The notes under the pieces are model-generated. The model was not told where the DNA came from, made no database searches, and saw nothing but the letters and a program-made list of their open reading frames with translations. A stretch of 64,000 nucleotides of DNA from Microvirga massiliensis (GTDB lineage Bacteria; Pseudomonadota; Alphaproteobacteria; Rhizobiales; Beijerinckiaceae), in contig NZ_LN811350.1 of NCBI RefSeq assembly GCF_001006805.1, forward strand, positions 842,112 to 906,111, given 5' to 3'. A program made the position numbers and the translations under genes. Position 1 is the first letter of the stretch; each line of letters starts with the position of its first letter. Below are positions 8,191 through 18,654 of this stretch, in pieces.

Positions 8191-9282
8191 ATGACCCGGT
8201 CGCGAGAGCAGGAGGCGGCACTTAGGGCCGTCAGGGACTGGCTACGGCGAGGCGACCAGCCGGTCTTTCGCCTCTTCGGATACGCGGGGACCGGCAAGAC
8301 GACGCTCGCACGCCATATCGCGGAAGGCGTCGATGGCGAGGTGACGTTCGGGGCTTTCACGGGCAAGGCTGCGCTCGTGCTTCGCGCGAAGGGCTGCATG
8401 GATGCCTCGACGATTCATTCGATGATCTATCGGTCGCGGGAGAGCGATGAGGGCGGGCCGCAATTCGTCATCAACCGGTCGAGCGCGGCCGCGAAATCCG
8501 ACCTGATCATCATTGATGAATGTTCCATGGTGGACGAGGAACTGGGGCGCGATCTTCTTTCGTTCGGCCGGCCCGTCCTCGTGCTCGGTGATCCGGCGCA
8601 GCTACCACCGGTCAGAGGCGGAGGGTTCTTTACCGAGGCACAGCCAGACGTGATGCTCACCGAGGTGCACCGGCAGGCGCAGGACAATCCGATCGTGCGC
8701 CTCTCGATGATCGTGCGCGAGGGCGGGCAACTCGAATACGGGCAATACGGCGAGAGCGCCGTGATCCGCCGCAGGGATGTGGATGCCGCGCGTGTCACTG
8801 CGGCGGATCAGATCCTGGTCGGCCGCAACCACACGCGGCGTATCTACAATACGCGCATCCGGGAACTCGCAGGCTTTCGCGATCCGATGCCAGCGGCTGG
8901 TGAGAAGCTCGTCTGCCTGCGCAACGACAAGGCCAAAGGCCTTCTGAACGGCGGAACCTGGACCGTGAAGACGCTCTATCCGCCGAAGGGAGATCTCGTG
9001 CGCATGGATCTTCTGCCCGAGGAAGACTTCCGCCGCAGGCCCGCCGAGGTCTCGGTCCACCGGGCCTTCTTCGAGAGCAAGGAGGAGGAAATCCCCTTTG
9101 CGCAGCGGCGCGACTCCGACGAATTCACCTATGGCTATGCTTTGACGGTGCACAAGGCGCAGGGTTCGCAGTGGGACGATGTCGTGCTGTTCGACGAGTC
9201 CTTCGCCTTCCGCGAACACCGCAGCCGGTGGCTCTACACAGCGCTCACACGAGCCGCCGAGCGCATCACGATCGTGCGCTGA
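8191..9282 (+). CDS. RecD-like ATP-dependent DNA helicase (AAA_30 / UvrD-like C-terminus)
   Basis: This is a superfamily 1B-type helicase of 363 aa, shorter than RecD proper (about 600). Walker A is GYAGTGKTT (about residues 31-39), Walker B is IIDECSMVDEE, then come QLPPV (motif III) and the C-terminal TYGYALTVHKAQGSQWDDV block with YTALTRAAERITIV. Such compact helicases are widespread in Hyphomicrobiales; their exact DNA repair role is not established. The ATG at 8191 is chosen over a GTG 18 bp upstream because it sits directly before the conserved REQEAAL segment. Confidence 0.88.
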   Translation: MTRSREQEAALRAVRDWLRRGDQPVFRLFGYAGTGKTTLARHIAEGVDGEVTFGAFTGKAALVLRAKGCMDASTIHSMIYRSRESDEGGPQFVINRSSAAAKSDLIIIDECSMVDEELGRDLLSFGRPVLVLGDPAQLPPVRGGGFFTEAQPDVMLTEVHRQAQDNPIVRLSMIVREGGQLEYGQYGESAVIRRRDVDAARVTAADQILVGRNHTRRIYNTRIRELAGFRDPMPAAGEKLVCLRNDKAKGLLNGGTWTVKTLYPPKGDLVRMDLLPEEDFRRRPAEVSVHRAFFESKEEEIPFAQRRDSDEFTYGYALTVHKAQGSQWDDVVLFDESFAFREHRSRWLYTALTRAAERITIVR

Positions 9283-9384
9283 TTGGAGCGGAGATCGCCT
9301 CTTCCCTTGCGGGACAGGGGTGAAACACCGTGCTATCCTGTAGCACGTGAGGATTGCGCCGTGCTTGCAATATCGGTGCCGCTA

Positions 9385-9515
9385 CCCTCACCCGCCCCGT
9401 GTGGGAGAGGTCGCCCCAATTTGGCAGAACGAACCCAAAAGTGATCTGCGCGCTGCGCCGTCCTCACCTCCGCCGCTTGTGGGAGAGGTCGGACGCGAAC
9501 CGTCCGGGTGAGGAG
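9385..9515. repeat. dispersed intergenic repeat, family B, copy 1
   Basis: The core 9401-9437 (opening GTGGGAGAGG, ending GAACGAACCCA) matches the reverse complement of 45999-46035 at 36 of 37 bases. Around it lie alternating CCCTCACCCG and GTGGGAGAGGT motifs. The 300-bp gap between the helicase gene and lepA holds this repeat and no gene. Confidence 0.75.
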
Positions 9516-9581
9516 GGAAACACCGCGCTCTGAAGTTGCGGCGGTATCCGCGCTTCGCTACGTCCCGCGCTCTCCCGCGTG

Positions 9582-11387
9582 TCAGCTGTCCATCTTCAGG
9601 GCGGCGATGAAGGCTTCCTGCGGGATCTCGACCTTGCCGAACTGGCGCATGCGCTTCTTGCCTTCCTTCTGCTTCTCGAGGAGCTTGCGCTTGCGGCTGA
9701 TGTCGCCGCCGTAGCACTTCGCCGTCACGTCCTTGCGCAGGGCGCGGATCGTCTCGCGGGCGATGATCTTGCCGCCGATCGCCGCCTGGACAGGGATCTG
9801 GAAGAGGTGCTGCGGGATGAGATCCTTCAGCTTCTCGCACATCGCCCGGCCGCGGCTTTCCGCACGGGCGCGGTGGACGAGCATCGACAGCGCGTCGACG
9901 GGCTCGCCGTTCACGAGGATCGACATCTTCACGAGGTCGCCCTCGCGGTAGTCGGAGATGTGATAGTCGAAGGACGCGTAGCCCTTCGAGATCGATTTGA
10001 GCCGGTCATAGAAGTCGAACACGACCTCGTTCAGGGGCAGATCGTAGACCACCATGGCCCGGCGCCCGACATAGTTGAGATCGATCTGCACGCCGCGCCG
10101 GTCCTGGCAGAGCTTCAGCACGCCACCGAGATACTCGTCCGGCGTCAGGATCGTCGCCCGGATCCAGGGTTCCTCGATCGTTTCGATCTTCATCACGTCG
10201 GGCATGTCCGCCGGATTGTGGAGCTCGCGCTGCTCTCCGTCGGACATCGTGAGCTTGTAGACGACGCTCGGCGCCGTCGAGATCAGGTCGAGATTGAACT
10301 CGCGTTCCAGGCGCTCCTGGATGATCTCGAGATGGAGGAGTCCGAGGAACCCGCACCGGAAGCCGAAGCCGAGCGCCGCGGATGTCTCCATCTCATAAGT
10401 GAAGGAAGCGTCGTTCAGGCGCAGCTTGCCCATTGCAGCGCGTAGGCTCTCGAAATCGGCTGCATCGACGGGAAAGAGACCGCAGAACACGACGGGCTGG
10501 ACAGGTTTGAATCCCGGCAGGGGCGTCGCGGTCGGCTTGCGATCATCGGTGATCGTGTCGCCGACACGGGTATCCGCAACCTCCTTGATCGAGGCCGTGA
10601 GAAAGCCGACCTCGCCTGGCCCGAGTTCCTCGACTTCCGTCATCTTCGGGCGAAATACGCCGATGCGATCGACGTCGTATGCGGCGCCCGTGCCCAGCAT
10701 GCGAATGCGGTTGCCCTTGCGCAGCACGCCATCGACGATCCGCACCAGGACGACGACGCCGAGATAGGGATCGTACCAGCTGTCGACGAGAAGTGCCTTG
10801 AGCGGAGCCGATCGATCACCCTTGGGCGGCGGCAGACGTTGGACGATGGCCTCCAGCACACCCTCGATGTTGAGCCCGGTCTTCGCCGAGATCGGGACCG
10901 CATCGGACGCATCGATCCCGATCACTTCCTCGATCTGCTCCTTCACCCGATCGGGCTCGGCCGCCGGCAGGTCGATCTTGTTGAGGACCGGCACGATCTC
11001 GTGGTTGGCGTCGATGGCGTGATAGACGTTCGCAAGAGTCTGAGCCTCGACGCCCTGCGATGCGTCGACGACCAGGAGCGAACCCTCGCAGGCGGCCAAT
11101 GACCGGGACACCTCGTACGCGAAGTCGACGTGGCCCGGGGTGTCCATCAGATTCAATATATATGTGCGCCCGTCCTGCGCCCTGTATTCGAGCCGCACCG
11201 TCTGCGCCTTGATGGTGATCCCGCGCTCGCGCTCGATCTCCATATTGTCGAGCACCTGCTCGACCATGTCGCGATCCGCAACCGCGCCGGTCTTCTGGAT
11301 GAGCCGATCCGCGAGCGTCGACTTGCCGTGGTCGATATGCGCGACGATCGAGAAGTTGCGGATGTTGTCGATGGGTTGCGCGGTCAT
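9582..11387 (-). CDS. lepA: elongation factor 4 (LepA), ribosome back-translocase GTPase
   Basis: LepA is a translational GTPase acting on stalled or mistranslocated ribosomes. The product of about 601 aa opens with [16 protein letters not shown] (G1), then RERGITIK (G2), DTPGHVDF (G3) and NKIDLP (G4). Domains II, III and V follow, with the LepA-specific C-terminal block [35 protein letters not shown] split over the last 80 residues. The frame stays open to a GTG at 11438, but the family normally starts at [12 protein letters not shown], hence 11387. It lies downstream of hrcA on the same strand, 333 bp away. Confidence 0.96.
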   Translation of the reverse strand: MTAQPIDNIRNFSIVAHIDHGKSTLADRLIQKTGAVADRDMVEQVLDNMEIERERGITIKAQTVRLEYRAQDGRTYILNLMDTPGHVDFAYEVSRSLAACEGSLLVVDASQGVEAQTLANVYHAIDANHEIVPVLNKIDLPAAEPDRVKEQIEEVIGIDASDAVPISAKTGLNIEGVLEAIVQRLPPPKGDRSAPLKALLVDSWYDPYLGVVVLVRIVDGVLRKGNRIRMLGTGAAYDVDRIGVFRPKMTEVEELGPGEVGFLTASIKEVADTRVGDTITDDRKPTATPLPGFKPVQPVVFCGLFPVDAADFESLRAAMGKLRLNDASFTYEMETSAALGFGFRCGFLGLLHLEIIQERLEREFNLDLISTAPSVVYKLTMSDGEQRELHNPADMPDVMKIETIEEPWIRATILTPDEYLGGVLKLCQDRRGVQIDLNYVGRRAMVVYDLPLNEVVFDFYDRLKSISKGYASFDYHISDYREGDLVKMSILVNGEPVDALSMLVHRARAESRGRAMCEKLKDLIPQHLFQIPVQAAIGGKIIARETIRALRKDVTAKCYGGDISRKRKLLEKQKEGKKRMRQFGKVEIPQEAFIAALKMDS

Positions 11388-11720
11388 GGGGCTCGCGATC
11401 TCGGAAGCTGTCGGGCTCGGCATCCGGGGCATTTCCACCGTCGTGGCAAGGCTCCGGCAAGGCTGCGTCTTCGGGTGCGAAAACGCTGCGCTTCGATCTC
11501 ACGTTCTCGAACGGCACCCGACCTGCCGTGCTTGAAAACGCGAAGGGGAGATAACAGCCCGCCCCCGGTTCGCCAAGTGTTCCGGGAGCAGCGGCGGTGT
11601 CGCGGCGTAGCGGTAACCCCGGGTGGAGTCTCCTTCTACGATGCCGCCTGGAGCGCGCCGCAGCGCCTGCGAGCTGCCTTCTGCCAGCGCAGGAAAGTCT
11701 ACGACGGCGCAAAACCGATT
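11388..11720. other. 333-bp gap between hrcA and lepA
   Basis: I see no gene here. It probably contains the lepA promoter and the end of the hrcA transcript. No clear terminator hairpin or operator was recognised. Confidence 0.4.
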
Positions 11721-12809
11721 CTATCGGGGCTGGTCGAGCAACCGGGAAACGACCTTCGCGGTATAATCGACCATCGGGACGATACGCGCGTAGTTGAGGC
11801 GCGTCGGCCCGATCACTCCGAGGACGCCGAGGATCTTCTGGTTGGCGTCGCGGAACGGCGCCGCCACGAGCGAGGAGCCCGAGAGCGAGAAGAGCTTGTT
11901 CTCGGATCCGATGAAGATCCGGACGCCATCCGCGTGCTCCGCCCGGGAGAGCAGATCGATGACGTCGGTCTGCGTCTCGAGGTCGGAAAAGAGAAGCCGG
12001 ATCCGCTCAAGGTCCTGGGCGGCCTTGAGATCCTCGAGCAGGTTCGCTTGGCCGCGAACGATGAGTTGGCGCGACTCCGCGGGGCCCACGGTCGTTGCCA
12101 GGCCGGCCTCGACGAGTTTCGCCGTCAGCTCGTCGAGCTCCCGCTCCATCTCCGATCGCCGGACCTCGATATCGGACTTCAGATCGGCAAGCGTCTTGCC
12201 GCGTATCCTCGCGTTGAGGAAGTTGCCGGCTTCCAGGAGAGCGCCGGCAGGCAGCCCAGGCGGGAGTGGAAGGAGTCGGTTCTCTACGGATCCGTCCGCG
12301 GCAACCAGCACCACCAGGGCTCGCGACGGATCGAGGCGCACGAACTCGATATGTTTCAGTTCGGGGTTCGACTTCGTGGTGACGACGAGGCCCGCTCCCC
12401 GAGACACGCCGGACAGCAGCGCGGAAGCTTCCGCGAGCGCGGATTCGAAGGTGTGCCCGGAGGCGGCTGCCTTCATCTGGGCCTCGATGCGGGCGCGTTC
12501 CTCCGCCGAGACATCGCCGATCTCGAGCATGGCATCGACGAAAAGACGCAATCCCATCTCGGTTGGCATCCGCCCGGCGCTGGTATGCGGCGCATAGACG
12601 AGACCGGCCGCCTCGAGATCCGCCATCACGTTGCGGATCGAGGCCGGCGACAGGGTCATGGGGAGGATGCGGGACAGATTGCGCGAGCCGACCGGTTCAC
12701 CCGTGGCAAGATAGCTCTCCACGATCTGTCGGAAGATCTCTCGTGAGCGATCATTGAGGTCGGTGATCGCACGATGCTCTGTTGCAGAAAGGGGTGGGCG
12801 CGCCGTCAT
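11721..12809 (-). CDS. hrcA: heat-inducible transcription repressor HrcA
   Basis: HrcA represses chaperone genes by binding CIRCE operators and is tuned by GroEL. The 362-aa product has an N-terminal winged helix (about 20-95) with the typical [15 protein letters not shown] and [13 protein letters not shown] helices and the [14 protein letters not shown] hinge. A GAF-like core and an inserted dimerisation domain follow, ending in [18 protein letters not shown]. The length is typical. It is divergent from rph. In many relatives grpE follows hrcA, but here grpE is 13 kb away. I found no CIRCE sequence in this window, so its target is presumably groESL elsewhere. Confidence 0.95.
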   Translation of the reverse strand: MTARPPLSATEHRAITDLNDRSREIFRQIVESYLATGEPVGSRNLSRILPMTLSPASIRNVMADLEAAGLVYAPHTSAGRMPTEMGLRLFVDAMLEIGDVSAEERARIEAQMKAAASGHTFESALAEASALLSGVSRGAGLVVTTKSNPELKHIEFVRLDPSRALVVLVAADGSVENRLLPLPPGLPAGALLEAGNFLNARIRGKTLADLKSDIEVRRSEMERELDELTAKLVEAGLATTVGPAESRQLIVRGQANLLEDLKAAQDLERIRLLFSDLETQTDVIDLLSRAEHADGVRIFIGSENKLFSLSGSSLVAAPFRDANQKILGVLGVIGPTRLNYARIVPMVDYTAKVVSRLLDQPR

Positions 12810-13047
12810 ACGCTTCCGTTGCGAAACTCATCGACTGTGTTCGACGACCATAATGTGCGGAGGCTCGCGCCACCATGCAAGGCGGGACGGCGAGAGGTAC
12901 TTTCATCATGAGGTTCCACGACAATGCAGCATTCCTCATGACACGGGATCCGAGAGGCCTTCGACCTGGTGACGTTCGGACAGGAGACATCGGGTGCTTG
13001 CCGCCCCGGTGTGAGCGGTCTATCACCGCGCACCCGAACGGAGAGCC

Positions 13048-13779
13048 ATGATGACATCCTCCCCGCGGCCTTCCATGAGGGCGCCAGACGAACTTCGCCC
13101 GGTCACGCTTGAGCGCAGCGTCGCGCGCTACGCAGAGGGCTCATGCCTCGTCTCCTTCGGGAACACGAAGGTTCTCTGCACGGCCTCGCTCGAGGAAAGG
13201 GGGCCCCCCTGGCTCCGGGGCAGCGGCAAAGGTTGGATCACGGCCGAATATGCGATGCTGCCGCGCGCCACGCACGAGCGCACGCGGCGTGAGGTGACTG
13301 CCGGCCGTCCGTCCGGGCGGACCCAGGAGATCCAGCGCCTGATCGGACGGGCGCTGCGCGCCGTCGTCAATCTCCCAGCCATCGGCGAGCGCCAGATCGT
13401 CATCGATTGCGACGTGCTGCAGGCCGACGGCGGCACGCGAACGGCCTCCATCACGGGCGCCTGGGTGGCCCTCCACGAGTGCTTCACCTGGATGCAGAGC
13501 CGCTCGATCATCTCGCTCAATCCCCTGCGCGAGCCGGTCGCGGCGGTCTCGTGCGGGATTTTTCAGGGCAGGCCCGTTCTCGACCTCGATTATGCCGAGG
13601 ACTCGGCCGCGGAGACGGATGCGAATTTCGTGATCACGGGCTCCGGCGGGCTGGTGGAAGTGCAGGGGACCGCGGAAGGAAAACCCTTCTCCGAGGAGGA
13701 GTTCATCGAGCTCCTGCGGCTCGCCAAGACCGGTGTGTCGCAGCTCGTGGCGCTGCAGAAGCAGGCCGTCGCCGGATGA
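13048..13779 (+). CDS. rph: ribonuclease PH
   Basis: RNase PH is a phosphorolytic 3'-5' exoribonuclease that trims tRNA 3' ends. The 243-aa product shows family blocks [52 protein letters not shown] and the phosphate-binding [16 protein letters not shown]. The length is normal (about 238 aa). Its stop overlaps the start of rdgB (ATGA), so the two are translationally coupled. It is divergent from hrcA, a common Hyphomicrobiales arrangement. Confidence 0.96.
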   Translation: MMTSSPRPSMRAPDELRPVTLERSVARYAEGSCLVSFGNTKVLCTASLEERGPPWLRGSGKGWITAEYAMLPRATHERTRREVTAGRPSGRTQEIQRLIGRALRAVVNLPAIGERQIVIDCDVLQADGGTRTASITGAWVALHECFTWMQSRSIISLNPLREPVAAVSCGIFQGRPVLDLDYAEDSAAETDANFVITGSGGLVEVQGTAEGKPFSEEEFIELLRLAKTGVSQLVALQKQAVAG

Positions 13780-14444
13780 CGCTGGCCGGGACCATGCACC
13801 GAAGGCTCACGGGCCGGATCGTCGTCGCCACCCACAATGCCGGCAAGCTGCGCGAAATGCGCGAGCTTCTCGCCCCCTTCGCGATCGAAGCGGTCTCGGC
13901 GGGTGAACTCGGGCTTCCCGTGCCAGACGAGACCGGGCACATGTTTGCGGAGAATGCTGCCCTGAAGGCGCGGGCTGCCGCGGTTGCGACCGGGTTGCCG
14001 GCCTTTTCGGATGATTCAGGTCTGTGCGTCACTGCGCTTGACGGCGCGCCCGGGCTCTTCACCGCGGATTGGGCGGGTCCCGAGCGTGATTTCGGGAAAG
14101 CGATGGCGCGGGTGGAGCACGAACTTCAGAAACGCCATGTTCCCGATGATGCGCGGGGCGCATATTTCGTCTCGGCCCTCGTCATCGCCTGGCCCGATGG
14201 GCACGAGGAACTCTTCGAAGGCCGTGTCTTCGGCCGGGTGGTCTGGCCGCCGCGCGGCGACAAGGGGTTCGGCTACGATCCGATGTTCCAGCCCGACGGC
14301 CTCGACCGGACATTCGGGGAAATCAGCGCCGAGGAGAAGCACGGCATCGATTGGAGCACGCGCCCCCCAAAGGCCCTCTCGCACCGGGCGCGCGCCTTCG
14401 TGGCTCTGGCTGAAGGCTGCTTGGGTTCCGATCGGAACGGCTGA
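13776..14444 (+). CDS. rdgB: RdgB/HAM1 non-canonical purine NTP pyrophosphatase
   Basis: The enzyme hydrolyses dITP, ITP and XTP to monophosphates, keeping deaminated purines out of DNA and RNA. The 222-aa product has the family N-terminal motif [13 protein letters not shown], the catalytic SDDSGL motif, GFGYDPMF and the C-terminal SHRARAF. The start ATG overlaps the rph stop by 4 bp, fixing it against longer upstream openings. About 10 extra N-terminal residues precede the family start. hemW follows 150 bp later. Confidence 0.95.
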   Translation: MTLAGTMHRRLTGRIVVATHNAGKLREMRELLAPFAIEAVSAGELGLPVPDETGHMFAENAALKARAAAVATGLPAFSDDSGLCVTALDGAPGLFTADWAGPERDFGKAMARVEHELQKRHVPDDARGAYFVSALVIAWPDGHEELFEGRVFGRVVWPPRGDKGFGYDPMFQPDGLDRTFGEISAEEKHGIDWSTRPPKALSHRARAFVALAEGCLGSDRNG

Positions 14445-14594
14445 ACGGGCTCTGACCGCTCACGTGCGGCGACGGACCGGTTGCCAGGTGCATGTTGCCC
14501 TTCGCGGTGCCACGCAGGCCGGTGGGGCCTCCGCATCCTGTCAGGCTCCCGGTCGGTCGTTTTGTCTCTTGGTAACCCCCGTCGAAACCTTCAT

Positions 14595-15767
14595 ATGCGC
14601 ATGATGGTTCGTCATCCGACCCGCGATGCCGGTTTCGGCGTCTATGTGCACTGGCCCTTCTGCCTCTCGAAGTGCCCATATTGCGACTTCAACAGCCATG
14701 TCCGGCACCAGCCTGTCGACCAGGCGAGGTTCGTCGCGGCGTTCCGGCGGGAGATCGACAGCTTCGCGGCACGACTGCCGGGGCGCACGGTCACGAGCAT
14801 CTTCCTCGGAGGGGGAACCCCGTCCCTGATGAAACCCGAGACGGTCGAGGGCATCCTCGAGGCGGTCTCCGGCACCTGGGCGGTTGCTCCTGACGTGGAG
14901 GTGACGCTCGAGGCCAATCCGACGAGCGTCGAGGCTGAGCGTTTCGCCGGATATCGGGCAGCCGGTGTGAACCGGGTCTCCCTCGGGATCCAGGCGCTCG
15001 ATGATGCAGATTTGCGCCGCCTTGGCCGCCTCCACAGTGCCGCGGAGGCGCTCGACGCGCTGCGCATCGCGGTGTCGCAATTCGATCGGGTGTCCTTCGA
15101 TCTCATCTATGCCCGTCCCGGCCAGGATCTGGACGCGTGGCGTCACGAGCTGCGGGCGGCGCTCGGACAGGGTATCGAGCACCTTTCGCTCTACCAGCTC
15201 ACGATCGAGCCGGACACGTGGTTCGAGCGCCTCTACAAGGCGGGACAACTGGTCCTTCCGGGACCCGACGAGGCCCGCGCCTTCTACGACGTGACGCAGG
15301 AGATCTGCGAGGCGCATGGCATGCCGGCCTACGAGATCTCCAATCATGCCAGGCCGGGCGCCGAGGCCCGCCACAATCTCCTCTACTGGCGCTACGGCGA
15401 ATATGTCGGCGTCGGGCCCGGCGCCCACGGCCGTATCGTGACGGGGAATGCCCGGATCGCCACCAGCACCGAGCGCCACCCGGAAACATGGCTTGCCCTC
15501 GTCGAGCGGGACGGACACGGGATCCTCGACGAGGAGGCCCTTTCCAGCGAGGCGGAGGGTGACGAATTCCTGCTCATGGGGCTGCGCCTCACCGAGGGCA
15601 TCGACCGTGGCCGCTTCACCGCGCTGACCGGCCGCGCCCTCGACGAGGGCCGCATCGAGGATCTCGCCCGCGAAGGACTGGTTGCGCTACGGCCGGACGG
15701 ACGGCTCGCCGTCACGGCAGCCGGTTTCCCGGTGCTCGATGCCGTCGTCGCCGACTTGGCAGCTTGA
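14595..15767 (+). CDS. hemW: heme chaperone HemW (radical SAM, coproporphyrinogen oxidase-like)
   Basis: HemW binds heme and delivers it to respiratory enzymes. It was long annotated as oxygen-independent coproporphyrinogen III oxidase. The 390-aa product has the radical SAM cluster CLSKCPYCDFNSH with Cys 23, 27 and 30, GGGTPS, LEANPTSVE and the HemW C-terminal domain (ARHNLLYWRYGEYVGVGPGAHG). It lacks the HemN N-terminal extension, which supports HemW. It is the last of rph-rdgB-hemW on this strand and convergent with the lppC-like gene. Confidence 0.94.
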   Translation: MRMMVRHPTRDAGFGVYVHWPFCLSKCPYCDFNSHVRHQPVDQARFVAAFRREIDSFAARLPGRTVTSIFLGGGTPSLMKPETVEGILEAVSGTWAVAPDVEVTLEANPTSVEAERFAGYRAAGVNRVSLGIQALDDADLRRLGRLHSAAEALDALRIAVSQFDRVSFDLIYARPGQDLDAWRHELRAALGQGIEHLSLYQLTIEPDTWFERLYKAGQLVLPGPDEARAFYDVTQEICEAHGMPAYEISNHARPGAEARHNLLYWRYGEYVGVGPGAHGRIVTGNARIATSTERHPETWLALVERDGHGILDEEALSSEAEGDEFLLMGLRLTEGIDRGRFTALTGRALDEGRIEDLAREGLVALRPDGRLAVTAAGFPVLDAVVADLAA

Positions 15768-15792
15768 TGACTTGGCGGCCTGAGGAACTCGA

Positions 15793-17007
15793 TCAGAAAC
15801 CGGGTGCCGGCAGCGTCCGCGGCGCGGCACTGACGGTCGCGAGAGTCCCGTCCCGGATTTCGTGCACCGCGAGGGCCCGGTCGCTCGTACCATCAGAGCG
15901 GAACCGGAAGACGCCATCCGCGCCCGCAAAGCCGGCCGGATTCGTCAGCACGCCCTCCGTGAAGCGCTGTGTGCCCTGCGTTCGCACCAGGGCCGCAGCC
16001 AGGGATACGGCATCGAACGACAGTGTTGCGAGGCGCACCGGGTCGCTGTTGTAGCGGGCGCGATAACGCGCCGCGAAAGCGTCGAACCCCCGGCTGTCCG
16101 GGCTCGCGAACCAGCCGCCCTGCAGGCTCCGCAGCGAGAAGGCCCGTGGCTCGTTCCAGACACCGGTTCCGAGCGGCTTCACCCGCCGCGGGTCGAACCC
16201 TGCGGACTGCAGAGCCTGATCGACGGCCGGCAGCCCCTCGGCGCTTTCCGGGATGAGAATCGCATCCGCCTGGGGAGATGCTCCTCCGATTACCATCCGG
16301 AGCCGTCCGACGGCAGCCTGCGGCTGTCCGCCCGGATAGCGCTCGAGGGCGGCAATGCGCAGGCCCCGCGCCGCGACCGCCTCGCTGAACCGGGCCTCGA
16401 CCACACTGCCATAGGACGTCTCGGGAATGAGCATCGCCACCGAGCGCTTGCCCCGCGAGGCCGCGTAGTCGACGATCCTGTCGACCTCCTCCTGCGGAAG
16501 AAAGCTCAAGAGATAAACGCCGCGGCTCGCCACGCCGGCATCCGTGGAGAACGCGACGACCGGCACGCCCGATTGCCGGGCCACGCTGGCAGCCGCCTGC
16601 ACCGAGCCCGCAAACAAGGGCCCGATGATGAACTCGGCGCCCTCTGCGATGGCTTGGCTCGCCGCATCGCGCGCTCCCTCCGGCGTGCCCCGGTCATCCT
16701 TCACGATGAGCGTGATGTCCGGATCCTGAAATTCGCCGAGCGCAAGCTCCGCCGCGTTCCGCATGCTTTGTGCGGCGACGGCACCATGTCCCGGGCCGGA
16801 GAGCGGCAGGATCAGGGCGACACGAACCGACCCCGTTCCGACCACCGAACCGCTCATGGGAGCCATCGGGCTCTCAGGGGGAGGCGTCTCACCGCCGACC
16901 AGACCCGGCGGAAGCAGGGTGCCGGAGCCGACGCAGCCAGCCAACCCGAGGGGAGCCAGAGCGGCGAAGGCACGCCGGCTGATTCTCCGATCAAAGAAGC
17001 TCGTCAT
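15793..17007 (-). CDS. penicillin-binding protein activator LppC/LpoA-like lipoprotein
   Basis: The 404-aa product has a signal peptide with lipobox LAGC (about residues 20-27: RRAFAALAPLGLAGC), so it is a lipoprotein. A type 1 periplasmic-binding fold follows (Peripla_BP_6), with VALILPLSGPGHGAVA, AEFIIGPLFAGSVQAAA and VPVVAFSTDA. In enterobacteria LpoA activates PBP1A; alphaproteobacterial members share only the binding fold, so that role is inferred. The ATG at 17007 is chosen because it begins the signal peptide. It is divergent from rsmI, a conserved neighbourhood in Hyphomicrobiales. Confidence 0.88.
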   Translation of the reverse strand: MTSFFDRRISRRAFAALAPLGLAGCVGSGTLLPPGLVGGETPPPESPMAPMSGSVVGTGSVRVALILPLSGPGHGAVAAQSMRNAAELALGEFQDPDITLIVKDDRGTPEGARDAASQAIAEGAEFIIGPLFAGSVQAAASVARQSGVPVVAFSTDAGVASRGVYLLSFLPQEEVDRIVDYAASRGKRSVAMLIPETSYGSVVEARFSEAVAARGLRIAALERYPGGQPQAAVGRLRMVIGGASPQADAILIPESAEGLPAVDQALQSAGFDPRRVKPLGTGVWNEPRAFSLRSLQGGWFASPDSRGFDAFAARYRARYNSDPVRLATLSFDAVSLAAALVRTQGTQRFTEGVLTNPAGFAGADGVFRFRSDGTSDRALAVHEIRDGTLATVSAAPRTLPAPGF

Positions 17008-17244
17008 GGTCTGCCCTTGCAGCAATACGGCCAGCCCTTCGGATCGCGTCATCCCTCGATCGCGTGGAATGACGCATCCTTCCGAGGCCACGCCTTTCAT
17101 CGATTGCGTGGAACGATGGCAAGGAAAAGTAAACGGTTATCCTATCGCTGCGCATCGGATGCGACGCGAGAGGAAATCGAACGTTCGGCGCAGGCTCGGT
17201 TCGCCCTTCCTCATCGAAGGCCGGGCATGCGAGAATGTATCGCC

Positions 17245-18198
17245 ATGGTCCAAAAAATCGATAACCGCATGCGCCGCGGCGAGCAGGCTCGGGCGCCCGG
17301 GACACGCGGCGGAGTCTTCACGGCCTTTGGACTTGCCGCCGAGGCGGAGCCTCTCGCACCGGGCCTTTATGTCGTCGCGACCCCGATAGGCAACCTCAAG
17401 GACATCTCGTTTCGAGCGCTCAATGTCTTGGCGGCCGCCGATGTGGTGCTCGCGGAAGACACGCGGGTGACGAAAACGCTGCTCGCCCATTACGGCATCA
17501 CGACGCCGCTCGTAGCGTATCACGAACATTCGAACGACGCGGTTCGCGAGCGCATGATCCAACGTCTCCGTGAAGGAAAAGCGCTCGCGCTCGTATCCGA
17601 TGCGGGTACGCCGCTCGTATCCGACCCGGGCTACCGGCTCGTGCAAACTGCCATTGCGGAAGGCCTTCCGGTCACGCCGATCCCCGGGCCCTCGGCAATT
17701 CTGACGGCGCTCGTCGTTTCCGGACTTCCGACCGACCGCTTCTTCTTCGAAGGGTTTCTTCCGGCGAAGAGCGGTCCCCGGCGAACCCGCCTGGAGGCGC
17801 TCGCTTCGATTCCGGGAACATTGATGCTGTTCGAGGCTCCGCACCGATTGCCCGAGATGCTCTCGGATGCAGCTTCTGTGCTGGGGCCGCGACTGGCCGT
17901 CGTCGCACGGGAGCTCACCAAGCTCTTCGAGACAGTGCGCCGCGGAACGCTTGCGGAACTCGCGGAGACCTTCGAGGCCGAGGGTCCCCCGAAGGGAGAG
18001 ATCGTCGTCCTGATCGGGGCCGCGCCCGAAGGGCCTCCTTCTGCGGCCGAGGACGAGGCGCTCGACACGAGGCTCGTCGCCGCGATGGCTCATCACTCCA
18101 TCAAGGATGCCGCGGCGATCGTGGCCTCCGAGCTTGCGAGGCCGAAGCGGGAGGTCTATGCGCGCGCGCTCGCTCTCGCGAAAGCCAAGGAGAGGTGA
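17245..18198 (+). CDS. rsmI: 16S rRNA (cytidine(1402)-2'-O)-methyltransferase RsmI
   Basis: RsmI methylates the ribose of C1402 in 16S rRNA. The product of about 317 aa shows GLYVVATPIGNLKDISFRA, the EDTRVTKTLL block, VSDAGTPLVSDPGYRLV and IPGPSAILTALVVSGLPTDRFFFEGF split over successive segments, all diagnostic of the tetrapyrrole-methylase-fold family. The C-terminal domain ends in AKPKR-like helices. ATGs at 17227 and 17245 are both possible; neither has a strong ribosome site. yraN follows 41 bp downstream, as in most relatives. Confidence 0.95.
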   Translation: MVQKIDNRMRRGEQARAPGTRGGVFTAFGLAAEAEPLAPGLYVVATPIGNLKDISFRALNVLAAADVVLAEDTRVTKTLLAHYGITTPLVAYHEHSNDAVRERMIQRLREGKALALVSDAGTPLVSDPGYRLVQTAIAEGLPVTPIPGPSAILTALVVSGLPTDRFFFEGFLPAKSGPRRTRLEALASIPGTLMLFEAPHRLPEMLSDAASVLGPRLAVVARELTKLFETVRRGTLAELAETFEAEGPPKGEIVVLIGAAPEGPPSAAEDEALDTRLVAAMAHHSIKDAAAIVASELARPKREVYARALALAKAKER

Positions 18199-18239
18199 AT
18201 GCATTCGCGGTTCATGGCGGGTGATGGAGTGGCTGCAAG

Positions 18240-18617
18240 ATGAGGACGCGTTCCGAACGGCGGCGCACGACATTCCTTCGTGGTCACCGTGCGGAACTCG
18301 CAGCGCTGGTGTTCCTCATCGCGAAGGGCTACCGGCCCCTGGCCCGGCGTTTTGCTGTGGCGGGAGGTGAAGTGGACCTCGTCGTCGCGCGCGGCAAAGA
18401 CATCGTTTTCGTCGAGGTGAAGGCGCGCAGCCATCTCGACGAGGCCCGGAATGCGATCACGGCGACGAAGCGACGCCGTTTTTCCCGTGCTGTGCGAGCC
18501 TGGATCGCGCGACATCCCAAAGCCGCAGGGAAGACCTGGCGCGCCGATGCAATTTTCATCGCGCCTTGGTCATGGCCTCATCACGTCGTAGCTGCCTTCG
18601 AGATCGAGGCACTTTGA
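18240..18617 (+). CDS. yraN: YraN family endonuclease-like protein (UPF0102)
   Basis: The 125-aa product has the predicted restriction-endonuclease-like core [46 protein letters not shown] (D and ExK-type residues) and [13 protein letters not shown]. The biological role remains unclear; it is nearly always next to rsmI and lppC, as here. In many relatives gshB is the next gene. Here a repeat, a LysR gene, a DUF1127 gene and a lipid kinase lie between them. Confidence 0.93.
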   Translation: MRTRSERRRTTFLRGHRAELAALVFLIAKGYRPLARRFAVAGGEVDLVVARGKDIVFVEVKARSHLDEARNAITATKRRRFSRAVRAWIARHPKAAGKTWRADAIFIAPWSWPHHVVAAFEIEAL

Positions 18618-18654
18618 GGGTTTTTTGCGCTCTCGTACGCTCAGCATCACTGCA

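Noticed and set aside
11130..12746. A 538-codon open frame antisense to lepA and hrcA
   Set aside because: It spans the ends of two well-supported genes on the other strand and encodes low-complexity Arg/Gly-rich sequence typical of antisense GC-rich frames.
12810..13047. A CIRCE operator between hrcA and rph
   Set aside because: No TTAGCACTC...GAGTGCTAA-like inverted repeat could be found here or upstream of dnaK or grpE.
15862..17226. Long N-terminal extension of RsmI upstream of 17227
   Set aside because: The open frame there is antisense to the lppC-like gene; RsmI family similarity starts only after 17300.
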